Part shown: one piece after another, positions 43,701 through 55,699 of the stretch
Numbering within the stretch: the stretch's first letter is position 1
Layout of the letters: each line of letters opens with the position of its first letter
Assembly: GCA_028015205.1 (NCBI GenBank)
Contig: CM051519.1
Coordinates: 84,899,539-84,963,538, forward strand
DNA from: Mytilisepta virgata
Lineage: Eukaryota; Mollusca; Bivalvia; Mytilida; Mytilidae
Length of the DNA: 64,000 bases
Reading direction: 5' to 3'
Made by a program: the position numbers and the translations under genes
Notes under the pieces: generated by a model
Told to the model about the DNA's origin: nothing
Databases searched by the model: none
What the model saw: only the letters and a program-made list of their open reading frames with translations

Positions 43701-44678
43701 CAATGACCTTGACTTTGAGCCTCCATATTGACTTGTACAGCTATATTACAGGGTCCTGAATCTATATATATATGGTTGCTAGGGAATTTTTCATCAGTTG
43801 CTATGGACTTTTTCAATGACCTTTGTTTTTGACTTTTACAGGTAAATTATAGGGTCCTTAACCTAAATCTATATGGTTGCTAGGGAGTTTTTCATTGGTT
43901 GCTATGGACTTATTCAAAGACCTTGAAACTTGATCCTCCATTTAACATGTACAGCTACCAATTAGTTTATTTCAATTTATGCTCTAAACATCTGTGACAA
44001 TATGTTAGACCATTAGTTTTATTGATAATTACTGATTACATGTAAATAATCTTTAAAGGTTAAAAACTCCTATAAGGGGTCAATTGACTATTTTGGTCAT
44101 GTTGACTTATTTGTAGATCTTACTTTGCTGATTATAGTTTGTCTTTATCAATAAAATTATCCAAGTTAATAACCTACTAATTTACCTAGCTGTTTTATGC
44201 TCTTTGGTCGGGTTGTTGTCTCTTTGACACATTCCCCGTTTCCATTCTCTAACTACAAAATTTCCTTAAAATTAACAATTCAGGGGCAACAACCCGAAAA
44301 CAGGTTGACCGATTCATCTGAAAATTTCATGACAGGTAGATCTTGACCTCATACACATCATTACTTCTTGTCAGTTTTGCCCTGACTGCTTTAGTTTTTG
44401 AGATATGAGCCAAAGACCGGGTTAAGAAAATAAAACACAAACTTTATATAAGATACCCTAAGGATCATTCCACTTTATTTTGGCTGAATATTGTTTGGTA
44501 GTTTCAGAGGAAAATATCTTTGAAAAAGTTTATGATGGATGGAAGAAAACGGACGCCAAGTGATAGCAAAAGCTCAAATGTCCTTTTAGAACAGGTGAGC
44601 TAAAAATGTATTGTACCTGCTAAACAAAGACCATTTCCATCTGCACAAACCACACCAGATACACCTGGCAATCTGAAT
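40692..44678 (-). CDS. LAMTOR5: LAMTOR5 (HBXIP), Ragulator subunit; N-terminal exon missing
   Basis: Joining 44617-44678, 42480-42597 and 40692-40755 gives 80 codons plus stop, in phase with GT-AG introns. The product reads LPGVSGVVCADGNGLCLA - AKGITDKCVSGNITSIAKQA...PVICIESETG - SVLIKSEDDITMAIYKSSPT. Human LAMTOR5 (91 residues) has the same layout: VGVLCTDSQGLNLG, GVISVLAQQAAKL, PVVCLESDNGNIMIQ, ITVAVHK. It is a roadblock-fold subunit of the pentameric Ragulator complex, which anchors Rag GTPases and mTORC1 on lysosomes. About a dozen N-terminal residues are absent and must be in an exon above 44690. Introns carry a TIR element (41313-42004) and a 1.2-kb repeat (43394-44602). Confidence 0.9.
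41313..42004. mobile_element. Non-autonomous TIR element in LAMTOR5 intron
   Basis: The left end AGGGCTATTCCAGCAAAACA and the right end, inverted, AGGGCTGTTCCAGCAAGACA match over about 45 bp including CATACATGNGANGGGG. The inner about 590 bp has no transposase. Outer boundaries are approximate because AATTCA-rich flanks also pair. A 90-codon ORF inside (41840-42112) is incidental. Confidence 0.7.
42480..42597 (-). CDS. LAMTOR5: LAMTOR5, middle exon
   Basis: A 118-nt exon. The acceptor is TTTTTTAAG|CT and the donor ACTGG|GTATGT. It encodes AKGITDKCVSGNITSIAKQA and ends PVICIESETG, the core of the roadblock fold. Confidence 0.9.
42605..43390. other. LAMTOR5 intron, no recognised feature
   Basis: Unremarkable AT-rich intron sequence between the middle exon and the large repeat. 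Confidence 0.5.
43394..44602 (+). repeat. Dispersed repeat, uninterrupted copy
   Basis: It starts AACAAGAGCTCCCAAGAGCC and ends CGCCAAGTGATAGCAAAAGC...GGTGAGCTA. It is the reference for the split copy at 28651-34882. It carries a small insertion at 44187-44250 (end of the GGTCGGGTTGTTGT repeat) that the split copy lacks. Confidence 0.82.
44187..44250 (+). repeat. Truncated GGTCGGGTTGTTGT-type repeat, copy 3
   Basis: TAGCTGTTTTATGCTCTTTG through CATTCCCCGTTTCCATTCTC, matching the last third of 15690-15915 and 37197-37390. It is inserted within the larger repeat. Confidence 0.75.
44617..44678 (-). CDS. LAMTOR5: LAMTOR5, first visible exon
   Basis: A 62-nt exon. The acceptor is TTTTTTTATAG|A and the donor GCAG|GTACAA. 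It reads FRLPGVSGVVCADGNGLCLA plus one base. The first base completes a codon from an upstream exon, so this is not the start. Only 14 intron bases separate the exon from the TAGCTCACCTG end of the repeat at 43394-44602. Confidence 0.88.
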
Positions 44679-44957
44679 CTATAAAAAAAATGTTGGTAAA
44701 AGTTAACAAATAACAGTTCAATGCATATATTTTATGTAATAATTTTAGAATCAATGCTCTAGGAGTACGAAATTTTAATTGGAAGGATTTTTTTGTCATG
44801 TTGGATTTATATCTTTGAAATATTGTTTCAACTTTCAGATGTTTGTCCTTCAACACTGCTGATAATCAATTGTTGAAATATTAATGTAAACTGAATAGGA
44901 ACTGATATTTTAGATATTCGCTACTATAAGTGTATGTCTGATGCTGGGAAACAAGTA

Positions 44958-45775
44958 AACTAGAGGCTCAGAGGGATGAGCCCGTATCGCTCACCTGGCA
45001 TGAAACCGTTTTTATGGATGTACCTCAGAGAAGTCGCTTCTCCCTATCATTATGAAGTGTGGTAAGCCTTGTAGGGACCAAATTTTTCTGCATCAAGGTC
45101 CTTCTACTTACCATTGCTTACAGGTCAGCATATTCAGGCCATGTTTGGTTTCAAGCAATTCTGCAGTTCTGTAGGTTTTTGTTATAAGCCATAGACACTT
45201 TCAGTCAAGTTTGGCTCTATTTGTCTCAGCAGTTTCAGAGAATTTTTTTTTTATATCAACCAATCAGAAACGAGAATTGCCCATGGTGGCCATGTTTGTC
45301 ACATGATCTGGATAAACGAGGAAACTTTGAAAAATACCTCCTACAGATGCTTCCTGTCAAGTTTCGTTCCATTTGGCAAAGTGGTTTCAGAAAAAACGCC
45401 AATCAGAAACCGGAATTGCCCATGGCAGACATGTTTGTTGTCCAATAAGGATGAAAAAAATTTATTTCATAAAAGACTTTCCACAGATGCTTCCTGTCAA
45501 GTTTGGCTGACAGTTTTGGCTAACCAGTTTAAGAGAAAACATTTTTTTTAATCAACCAATGAGAAACAAGAATTTCCCATGACGGCCATGTTATTTGTTG
45601 CCCAACTGGGACGAAATGAGGAAACTTTGTAAAGAACCTCCCATAGATGCTTCCTGTCAACTTTTGTTCCATTTGGCCAAGCGACTTCAGAGGCCCAATG
45701 GTTTCAGAGGAGAAGATCTTTAAAGGAAAAGTTTATGATGGACGCCAAGTGATGGCAGGTGAGCTAAAAAGGGAA
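44958..45775 (+). repeat. GCTCACCTGG-family repeat
   Basis: It starts CTAGAGGCTCAGAGGGATGA...CGCTCACCTGGCAT and ends CGCCAAGTGATGGCAGGTGAGC. Internal modules carry CCAATCAGAAACNNGAATTG, CCATGNNNGNCATGTTT and CTTCCTGTCAAGTTT. The same terminal part occurs inverted at 55430-55551. Confidence 0.78.
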
Positions 45776-45899
45776 GGTAATAAATATTCAACTGAAAATT
45801 GGTCAATTAAAGGATTAAAACCATTATGTAAGAATGGATAAATAAATAAAGATGACCACGATTAAGCAAATTTACTATTGCAAGACAACTGGCCAAACT

Positions 45900-46925
45900 T
45901 TTGAATGCTAGATTCAAAACAGAAACAGTAACAATATTAATAACTGATAACAAACAAGTTTATTTATGGCACACAGTATAATACATACAATTGTAAAGGG
46001 GATTAACTCAAAAATGACAAAAGTGAAATATGCCGAATTCCAGGTCATTTTGAGTGTAGTAGTCCATAACAAAATTTCCAAATTTCCGAATTTCAAACTA
46101 TTGGGTGAAACAATACTCAAGTTACTGAACAGATCTATTTTGACTTTTCCACAATAACAAGGGACATAACTCGAAAATGAAATGAGTCAAATTAGAATTT
46201 GATCAGTATTTAGTTGTTCATAAGAGCATTTCCAAATTTAAAATATGATTTGGTCAAATAATACACAAGTTATTGAAGGGAAACCTCAATTTTGGCTATT
46301 TTACAAATTTAAAACTCATTAACAAGAAAAGATTAGAACTTGATCTGTTTTTAGTGGTCCTCAGCAATATCTCCAAATTAGTGGGAGGCCTCAGTGGCTG
46401 AGTCAGGGATCCGGAAATTTAATTAGCCTCTGCCGGACATTTTTTTGATAGAAATGAATGACCCGATTGAACTTTTGGAAATTGTTGACAGGTGTTGACA
46501 GGTGTACATTTATTATAATTAAGCGTCATAAAAACACCAACACCTCTGTTAATTAACGTATTGACAATAGTAATTGCTGTAATAACAGTTTGAAAAGATG
46601 AGTCACTTATAGAGAGGAATTTAAATGACCTGAATGAGGTAACCGTTCTGCAGAACTTCGAAATTTTTGCGTCGTGACTTTTCAGTACATCTTTTTATTA
46701 AAAAATAGAAATTTTGTACGTCCGTTTGACCCTTTTTACGACCGGACAAATAAACATTTCTCCGGTCATGTTCGGGAAATAGAAGGCTCCTAACAATGCA
46801 TCTGAATTTCAAAGAAAAATTTAATTTAGGCTATTTCCTGTACAAATATGCATAATTTGAAAACAAGCAAAAAAGTGAAATATGTCCAATTCAAACTTGA
46901 TCTTTGTTTAGTGGTCCCTAATAAT
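45900..46925 (+). repeat. Diverged ~150-200-bp modules
   Basis: Repeated phrases such as AACTCNAAAATGA, AAGTGAAATATG, TTTAGTNGTCC and TTTCCAAATTT recur near 46005, 46155, 46330 and 46870. Two incidental short ORFs (45914-46120, 45966-46157) overlap on opposite strands. No gene is supported. Confidence 0.45.
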
Positions 46926-47300
46926 ATCGGGCGAAGCCCGACTAAGTGTAGAATATGGGTCTCAAATCCAGATATCAAGTAGACTGTAGTTTCAAACCGG
47001 AAGTAGCATTTGTAAATCTATCCCAGAAACCCTCAAAAATACAGCGCGACTTCCGGTTAAAATATTTTCGCACTTGCACAAACTTAAAAAGAAATTATGT
47101 TTTGGCGATAGCCAAAACATAATTTCTATAAGATATAATTTTCCACAGACTTTTTTTCGAGTATTTGTGCACATTGGGAACTTTATTCGAAAATTTCTTC
47201 AATGACCTACAAATATGACACCATAACAACGGCTTCCAATATGGCCGTGTTTACATGACGACGGACTAAAAAATATTATGATATGGGCTTTGCCCGATTT
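46926..47300. mobile_element. Small inverted-repeat element with ATCGGGC(G/A)AAGCCC ends
   Basis: The left end ATCGGGCGAAGCCC (46926) and the right end inverted ATCGGGCAAAGCCC (about 47284-47297) form the termini. Internally it holds a perfect 17-bp-stem hairpin at 47090-47127. No ORF. Confidence 0.6.
47090..47127. repeat. Perfect 17-bp stem, 4-base loop hairpin
   Basis: AGAAATTATGTTTTGGC, loop GATA, GCCAAAACATAATTTCT. Confidence 0.95.
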
Positions 47301-47576
47301 TAGGCTTGTAACAGTGGTTTGATTCCGCCAGTGTACTTTATCCGGCGGATGAAAACCCCTAGTGTTTTTTATCCACCAACAAAATATCCCTAGGTTTTTT
47401 TCTCCGGATCCAGTGTAAAATATCCATCACACATCCTAACATTCTGAAGAGGGTTTTTTTTGAAGGGGAACTATATAAAAAATGGGGCTTGGTATTTTTG
47501 GGGGGTATTTGAATATACTGAAACTTGCATAAATGATTTATGTGATAAATGGACAAAATAAACTAGTGTTTTTTAT

Positions 47577-47700
47577 CCAGGAATGATTACACTAGTGCTT
47601 TTGTACCCGGAATGATTACACTATTGATTTGGAACCAGGAATGATTACACTAGTCATTTGTAACCAGGAATGATTACACTAGTGCTTTAGATCCAGACAA
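47577..47700. repeat. 29-bp minisatellite, four copies
   Basis: GAATGATTACACTA starts at 47581, 47610, 47639 and 47668, linked by TTTGNANCCAG variants. Related CTAGTGTTTTTTATCC phrases extend left to about 47310. Confidence 0.9.
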
Positions 47701-47704
47701 TGAT

Positions 47705-49760
47705 GAAGTGTTTAAGTACTCATTTTAAATAAATGAGGGGGTGAGTTTTTTTAGAAAAAATATCCTGACCCTGATTTTGGTATAAAAAAAAATATTTCTG
47801 GTCTGCACTTGTATTGAAAAAAATAATCTTTCTCACATTTGACAATTTAAAAAAAAAAATTCTACATTGAACGTATAGGGAACATAAGAAAGACTGGTAT
47901 TCTCTCCGCCGCAACATCTCCTGATTTAATTGTTATAACTTTATCGGGTGAAATCAAAAATAAGGTATTTCAAATATATTGAACAATGGAATATTCATAA
48001 ATAGTGAATGCATATCAAAATTTAAATATTTTAACACTTAGATAATCAAAGCTTCTTAATATTTCAGTTTGTTTTAAGCCAAATCAAACTTATAAATAAC
48101 ATCTTATTAAGAAAAATGAATCCGAACCTATTAAAGGGAGATAATGCTAATCCACACAAATCACATTTATAAAATACACAGCCACATGTAAATAACCACT
48201 CATAGCTCAAAATGCCATAGCTCAAAATGCGACAGGAATATACTAGGTAATTTCATCCTATTTACAATAAAGTATCTATGTATTAAAACAATAAATTTAG
48301 TATTCAGTAGTGAGTACAATTTAAATTCTAATATGTTTTCCATGTGAATTTAAAGAAAAGATATTAAAAAATAAAATAAATTACAAATTTTAATAACATA
48401 CTGAACGCATTTTAAAATAAAAAAGGTTTACAATTAGATAACTAATGCTCATTTATATTTTTATTTGTATTAAAGGTTTCGACTTATTTTAAACATCTTA
48501 TTCAGAAATTTTTTTATCAAGACTGAATAAAGGGAGACTATTCAAATCAGCTAAAATCAATCACAATACATGTATTGTTTGTAACTAACAAAAGAGAGTC
48601 CTTACTCAGTCAAATATACACTAGAGAGTTTTGTCCTATGTACAAAAAGTACCAAAATATTAAATTCATTAGAATATATATTGCGAGGTCAATGAAGTAT
48701 GAAAAGAAAGTAAACAACAAACCGGTCTAATGTAAACAAAACAACGAAATCAATATCGACGTTTTCACACTATTTACATCCAATATTCCCTAGTGAAAAA
48801 CAGTTACCCGGAATAAATACACGGCGGAATGAAATTACGCTTACATTAACATGGACAAGGGTTAAACTAATGCAGTGGTGCAGCTACACATATAGACAAA
48901 ATCTAGTGCGATTTTTTTAATTCAATTTAATTTCAATGCAGTTATGAATTAATTTTGGTCTTGCCAACAAGTATCCTGTGCTCTCCCTGTATTGTTGGTT
49001 CCACTGTATCACGCTTCCAAAGTTATTTTAATGCCATCTTGAAAAAATAAGTATTGATTTACTTTCAAACCCATAATTTGCATAAATGGACATGGCTTTA
49101 GTTTAGGACTGGTCTACAAATTTTCAAAATTCATTCACCAATACGTTTCTTCATCAAAACATATTTCCTTCCGATATTTTTGGGTGACTTCCTGAGCATA
49201 TTTCAAAGAGAGAGAGAGGGGGCGTGGAACAATTCTAAGACAACACTAAGTCAATAAAATAGCTACGGACACATATTGTGCCTTAAGTTGCTTGGTGGAT
49301 ACATTCATGTCAATGACAACAGTATTACGTTTCATCTAAATGCTTTTCTAATAACTTTTCCATTTTTTCTAAAACCGGAAGTGATTATGTTTTACCGGAA
49401 GCTGTGCAACTTTCACACCTCCTTTCACATAATTACTGAAGAATGCATATTGCACTGGACAGGTTGTTGACGAAGACTTCCATGTATATTTGATCTTCAT
49501 CAGGTAACAGAAAAAAACTCTACACGTGTAGTACGATTTTGACCTACATAGTTTAAATGACTGAGGAGCATACATTGATAATTACACAACTGAACCTTTT
49601 CGGTAAAATTTTTATCAAATGACAAAATCCATGATCAGCTGTAAAATATTCTTACCGGATTTCCGTTGCCCGGCCACCTCAACGTTATTTTTGATTTTTG
49701 CATAGGTTACACTCCATAATTTAATAGTACCATTTTCTATGCGAAGTGAGCTAACAAATG
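47705..49760. other. AT-rich interval, no supported gene
   Basis: No domain or repeat recognised. The missing LAMTOR5 start exon could lie here or further right. A donor-like ATCCG|GTAAGA on the minus strand at about 49655 may mark a 5' UTR exon, but no suitable ATG reads into it. Confidence 0.4.
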
Positions 49761-49863
49761 TCATATTCTTGTGCCATCTTCAGAGTAAATAAAATGTCAT
49801 ATTCTTGTGCCATCTTCAGAGTAAATAAAATGTCATATTCTTGTGCCATCTTCAGAGTAAATA
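49761..49863. repeat. 36-bp tandem repeat, about 2.9 copies
   Basis: TCATATTCTTGTGCCATCTT starts at 49761, 49797 and 49833, identical in each copy, indicating recent expansion. Confidence 0.95.
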
Positions 49864-49869
49864 ATATAC

Positions 49870-50925
49870 ATATATATATATTCTGAAAGGCCATTATGTT
49901 AGCATTGTTTCAATCATGATAAAATAAATACAAAATATCCTTGGAAACCTAGTTAGCATAGCAACATTTCAAAATTTTTCATAAAAAAGCTTTAAAAGAG
50001 TTAAATTTCACTCCACTTCGGCTTAAAATTGAGGTCTGATGCAGCGTTTCAATCCAACTGAGACTTAATTTTTCAGATTCTGCATAAAATTCCATTACAT
50101 ATGTGGGAAAAAAAATGTTTACTTTTCCGACTCTTTTTTTCGCAATTTAACTTACCAGTGCAGGTGCCGATTGTCACTGTCAAAGTTTTACACATCACAT
50201 GTCAATTCACAAGTCCCAGTTTATGACCTCCCATTACTTGTCAGAAGTAAAATCAGTTAATGTTTTCATATTTTTTCAAACTAAAATCTATCCTCTTTCA
50301 GTCAATGTTACAATTTTTAGGTTAAATCATTTATTATTTATCTATCATGTAGTCAAACTTTACCAACTCTAATAATTAATAAAATTCTGGGGGTGCATTT
50401 CTCTGAAACTAATATAATTAGTGGAGTCAAACCATAAAGAGTGCATTTGAGTGGTCTTGATTTATTCATGCGATTATGAAAAATTTATGAATTGACACTT
50501 TCTGCTGTCTGTCTGGTCTGGGAGAAATAAAACAGGCCTGATGTGATGAGATGTTTCACTTGGGTAGTTCATAACCTAGTTTCATACCACATCGTTCCTA
50601 ACTAGGTTGCATCATAGTCAGGTCAATTCATACCAAATTACATGTAGTTAGTCTCACTAATTAGCAACAAGAAGAGTCAAGAAACAAGGAAAAATCGCTA
50701 AGAAGTTAAAGAATGAAAAGATTCATGTTTTGTATCAATAAAGTTTTTTTTTAATTTTTTTTTTTTTTTTTAGTTTATTGTTTCAACAAGGTCCAATAAA
50801 ACATACAACAAAAGATTACTTTTGTCTGATTTTAATCCATATCAAAATCTCTTCTTTGTAAATGGTATTAATTACAGATAAGTGATTAATGGCATGTGTC
50901 ATATGTAGTAAGAATTTCCTTATTG
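49870..50925. other. AT-rich interval, no supported gene
   Basis: Includes T runs at about 50745-50770. No ORF of note. Confidence 0.5.
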
Positions 50926-50928
50926 TCA

Positions 50929-53061
50929 GACCTAAGTTTGATTACTTTCAATATAACTGATTAAATTTCTGATTACATTCCGAATTTCATGATTAAATTG
51001 CAATTACATCAATTTTGAAAATGTAATAGATTAAATTACAATTACTTTTGAAATGAAATCCATTTAATTACTGATTACTTTTAAAAGCAGAGCTTAAGGT
51101 TAATTTATGATGACAATGCATCTCCTGTCAAGCAGTTAACTGGCTGATAGCTAGCATCCATACATTTGTACATACCACATATTTTAATACACATTTACAG
51201 TTTACATGTGTAATACAAAAAGGCAAAACTTTAAAATTGTTTTTTTTTCTGAAAATTTACAGATTTTTATATTTCACATTCTTTGTGCAAACCTCTGTAT
51301 CTGGAGAAAAAGTAATTCAGCTTCCTATAGATATCCATAATTAATGTAAAATATGTTTTGATATACATGAACATCCATATCTTAACATTCTGGCACACAT
51401 TTATTGGGGATCGTAAACAAAATTTAATTATGTCACAGATAATTATGTCTCATATCATGATCATTTCACCCTAACATCTTATGACAGTTTTTGATTGGCA
51501 GAGTAATTGATAGTAATATAAAATTAAATAATTTAATTTAAAAAAAAAATTGAACTTATTAAGTATTATATATAAAGTTTAATAAATGAAATAGTAAAAA
51601 GTTAAGTTGTGATAACAATTAAATGTATATGGCTTCATCTCTGATAATTCTAAAATCTGCATTAGACACACTTTTGTTGGAGGAAAAGTTTCGAAAAAAA
51701 CAATAAAATGTATCATATCATTAATTTTATCTTCAATCTGAACCAACTTTAAAATTGTTTTTTTTTCTGAAAATTTACAGATTTTTATATTTCACATTCT
51801 TTGTGCAAACCTCTGTATCTGGAGAAAAAGTAATTCAGCTTCCTATAGATATCCATAATTAATGTAAAATATGTTTTGATATACATGAACATCCATATCT
51901 TAACATTCTGGCACACATTTATTGGGGATCGTAAACAAAATTTAATTATGTCACAGATAATTATGTCTCATATCATGATCATTTCACCCTAACATCTTAT
52001 GACAGTTTTCGATTGGCAGAGTAATTGATAGTAATATAAAATTAAATAATTTAATTTAAAACAAACTTGAACTTATTAAGTATTATATATAAAGTTTAAT
52101 AAATGAAATAGTAAAAAGTTAAGTTGTGATAACAATTAAATGTATATGGCTTCATCTCTGATAATTCTAAAATCTGCATTAGACACACTTTTGTTGGAGG
52201 AAAAGTTTCGAAAAAAACAATAAAATGTATCATATCATTAATTTTATCTTCAATCTGAACCAACTTTAAAATTGTTTTTTTTTCTGAAAATTTACAGATT
52301 TTTATATTTCACATTCTTTGTGCAAACCTCTGTATCTGGAGAAAAAGTAATTCAGCTTCCTATAGATATCCATAATTAATGTAAAATATGTTTTGATATA
52401 CATGAACATCCATATCTTAACATTCTGGCACACATTTATTGGGGATCGTAAACAAAATTTAATTATGTCACAGATAATTATGTCTCATGTCATGATCATT
52501 TCACCCTAACATCTTATGACAGTTTTCGATTGGCAGAGTAATTGATAGTAATATAAAATTAAATAATTTAATTTAAAACAAACTTGAACTTATTAAGTAT
52601 TATATATAAAGTTTAATAAATGAAATAGTAAAAAGTTAAGTTGTGATAACAATTAAATGTATATGGCTTCATCTCTGATAATTCTAAAATCTGCATTAGA
52701 CACACTTTTGTTGGAGGAAAAGTTTCGAAAAAAACAATAAAATGTATCATATCATTAATTTTATCTTCAATCTGAACCACAAATTCAGTTTCATGTACAT
52801 GTAAAATTTTATAATAAAATTTTATAGAATAACTTTCTCGCAAAATAAAGAAATAAAACATTGATCAGAAGCAAATAGTGAAGCTCTTAAACAGTGAAAA
52901 AGTATTCTAAAATGTAATCACAATTATAAGGTAGAATTAATATAATTGATTAAATCACAATTACTTGTAATCTAAAAAATGTCTGATTACGCGAAAAAAA
53001 TTTAATTGATTACAAGCTAATTATGATTACAGATTACCATTACCCCAGGTCTGCTTATTAT
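50929..53061. mobile_element. hAT-like non-autonomous element with 8-bp TSD
   Basis: The element proper is 50937-53053 (2117 bp). The flanks are CTTATTGT (50929-50936) and CTTATTAT (53054-53061), an 8-bp duplication with one mismatch. The ends are CAGACCTAAG and, inverted, CAGACCTGGGG, and subterminal regions on both sides are dense in GATTAC/GTAATC words. An 8-bp TSD with CAG-starting ends is typical of the hAT superfamily. No transposase is encoded; most of the inside is a triplicated 517-bp unit. Confidence 0.78.
51229..52779. repeat. 517-bp unit, three tandem copies inside the hAT-like element
   Basis: Copies start (CTTTAAAATTG) at 51229, 51747 and 52264. Copies 2 and 3 share variants absent from copy 1 (GTTTTCGATTGG rather than GTTTTTGATTGG; AAACAAACTTGAAC rather than AAAAAAATTGAAC), so they are the younger pair. 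No conserved ORF. Confidence 0.95.
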
Positions 53062-53670
53062 TTAATATCTTAATCCAATTAACACCTTTTGAAAAAGCTC
53101 AAGACTGCATAGGGGATATTTTGGAAGCATCCCCACTCACATTATCTATGAAAGTAACCAAATAGAAGCCAGGGTGTACAGTTACATAATGTTTAAACAG
53201 CCATATATATATAACAGAACAGGAAATAAATCACATCCTTAAGGGGTTTTCACCAGCAAGGTGCCAAAATATCCCCTATAAAAACATGATGGTTATGAAT
53301 AATTATAGAACTAGTGTGGAATCGAATTTTTTACCATTATACTCTTTGAAGGGATAGTATCAACAGAGCCAATAAAAAAATTATAATAAAAAAAACACTA
53401 TTCAATATAAACTGCTGGGAATGAAATTAGTGAATTGAAAGGTGAAATAAAATAAACAATAGAAGAAATATGATGTCTGTTTCAACAAAGAGTTTGTAAT
53501 TTAAATGGCTTTATGTAATTTGATTAATTAATCTATTTATTAAATAAACACAAGGCTAATTGAACAATCAAAAAGACACCAAAAGACAGAGGATTGCAAA
53601 CAAAACTTTATGTTTTGAAAGAAGAAAGTATCAATTAATGTTTTCTTGTCATCTTTCCCCTTGTTCTTGT
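53062..53670. other. No recognised feature
   Basis: AT-rich interval between the hAT-like element and the next dispersed repeat. Confidence 0.5.
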
Positions 53671-53675
53671 CACTT

Positions 53676-55551
53676 TTTAGCTCTCCTGGTCAAAGGTCAT
53701 GTGTCCTTTTGTCATTATTTTGTGTCTGTCCACCTGTCCGTCTGTTAACTTTTCACATGTTATTCTTCTCCTCTGAAACCACAGGGCCAAATGGAATTAA
53801 ATTTGGCAGGAAGCATCTACATTATGTAAGATCCTTTTTAAACTTTGCTCAATAGTTCCCGATAGGTCAACAAACATGGCCTCCATGGTCAATTGTTATT
53901 TCTGATTGGCCGACTTTTCAAAAATCTTCTCTGAAACTGCTTGGCCAAATGAAACAAAACCTAACAGGAAGCATATATGCGAGGTCCTTTATAAAGTTTC
54001 CTTATTTGGTCCGGATCGGACCACAAATATGGCTGCCACGGGCAGTTCTTGTTTCTGATTGGCTGATATAAAAAAAATCATCTCCTCTGAAATTGCTTGG
54101 CCAAATGGAACGAAACTTGACAGGAAGCATCTGTAGGAGGTTTTTTCTACAAAGTTTCCTCATTTTGTCCAGATAAGGCGAAAAACATGGTCGCCATGGA
54201 CAATTCTTGTTTCTGATTGGTTGATTGTTTTCTCTGAAACTGCTTGGCCAAATAGAGCCAAACCTGACAGAAAGTGTATATGGAAATCCTTTATCCCTCA
54301 TTTTGTTCTAATTGAATAAAAACATGGCTGCTAAAGACCATTCTTGTTTCCTGATTTGCTGATGCACCAAAAAATCTTTACCTCTGAAACCATTGGGCCA
54401 AATGAACTGAAACTTCACCAAAAACCAGCTGTACATGTGGAAGGGCCCTTGTAGATTCCTTATTTTCTCTCAATTGGACAACAAACATGGCTGCCACAGA
54501 CAATTCATGTTCTGATTGGAAGATTTAAAAAAAATGCTCTGAAATAACTTGGCATGATAGAGTCAACTTAAAACAGAGCAGAAACGGTTCCATGTAGTTA
54601 TATATTCTCCTTTGGTTAAAACCAATTTTCAAAGCACACATATTGATGGTCACTTTGTTAGATTTTTTTTTGTTCAGTCAAACAACTTTGATTGGCATCA
54701 TAAAATATAAGTACATGTAATAGAAAACAATATTTATTTTACACTTTGATCAAATTTAACTTTTAATTCAGGAAAGTACCAACAATAAGAGTGAAAATAA
54801 AAGGAAAAATATACCTAAGGAGCAATAAAAAAAATGTACTCCATTGGACAGGCAAACCCAGGAAGACAAATGAACAACCACAAGCACAACAAATAAACAC
54901 AGAAAACTAAAAAACAATGAACAATACGAACTCCTTTAAAAACTGGGAGTGAACCCAGGTGCTCCGGAAGGGTAAGCAATTCCTGCTCCATATACAGCAC
55001 CCGTTGTGAAGTTCAACAAAGTCAATCCAGTGGAAGTCACAAATCAGTGGAGGCACGTGAAATGTTACGACAGTGGGAACAGGTCAAACATCATCTTAGA
55101 TATTGGAACACTGTAATGGTCAATCAATTTGTGATGATGACTGTAAAATTTCCTAAGTGACGACATCAACTTATCCCTGATAAAACCCTGGTTAAGAAGC
55201 TTTTGTGACAGCAGTAATCCTATTTGTTGAAAGTCAGGGTAACTCACGCATGTCATTGAAAATCGGATAAGCTGAGAAACGTAGACGCCATATGCAGGCG
55301 ATACTTGAAAATTATTGAAATGGTCAAATCTGAAAACACGGCAAGGGAGATAATAAATTTCAGCCTTTAAAATGAGGATGAGTAATATACTATTGAGCAA
55401 TTTATTGTGCTATTCATTAATAAAAATTTGGTCCCTACACGGCTTGCCACACCTCGTAATGATGGGAGAAGTGATTTCTCTCTTTGAGGTACATCAATAA
55501 AAATGGCTTTCATGCCAGGTGAGCGATAAAGGGTCAGCCCTCTGAGCCTTA
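53676..55551 (+). repeat. GCTCACCTGG-family repeat, interrupted by a LINE fragment
   Basis: It begins TTAGCTCTCCTGGTCAAAGG and contains five to six modules with TCTTCTCCTCTGAAAC, GGCCAAATGNAAC and ACATGGCNNCCA...TTCTTGTTTCTGATTGG. It closes with GCCAGGTGAGCGATAAAGGG. The end part (55430-55551) is the reverse complement of the start of 44958-45775. The LINE fragment at 54790-55425 sits between. Confidence 0.7.
54790..55425 (-). mobile_element. LINE-like retroelement 3' fragment
   Basis: The minus-strand ORF at 55065-55400 reads VSPAYGVYVSQLIRFSMTC, LLLSQKLLNQGFIRDKLMSS and RKFYSHHHKLIDHYSVP, a C-terminal retroelement segment I know as very common in molluscs and corals. It is followed at lower coordinates by the family's 3' part with GGAGCAGGAATTGCTTACCC and CTTCCGGAGCACC. 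Non-functional, missing the catalytic RT core. Confidence 0.75.
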
Positions 55552-55699
55552 AGTTTCCAGATATTGATACTTCTTGCCACTAATTATTGAGACTGGATTA
55601 CCCGTAAGTATTAATTTAACATGGGTGAACGGGTTAAACTGTAAACTTCAAAGACAAGACTTGGGGTTCTAGATGTAATATGAACTAGTAGCAACATCA

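Noticed and set aside
49640..49720. Candidate LAMTOR5 start exon ending ATCCG|GTAAGA on the minus strand
   Set aside because: The only nearby ATG reads ten codons to a stop and does not resemble the LAMTOR5 N-terminus. At most a 5' UTR exon.
55065..55400. 111-codon ORF as a host gene
   Set aside because: Its motifs (AYGVYVSQLIR, LLNQGFIRDKL) are those of a widespread retroelement C-terminus, and the family's 3' end follows directly.
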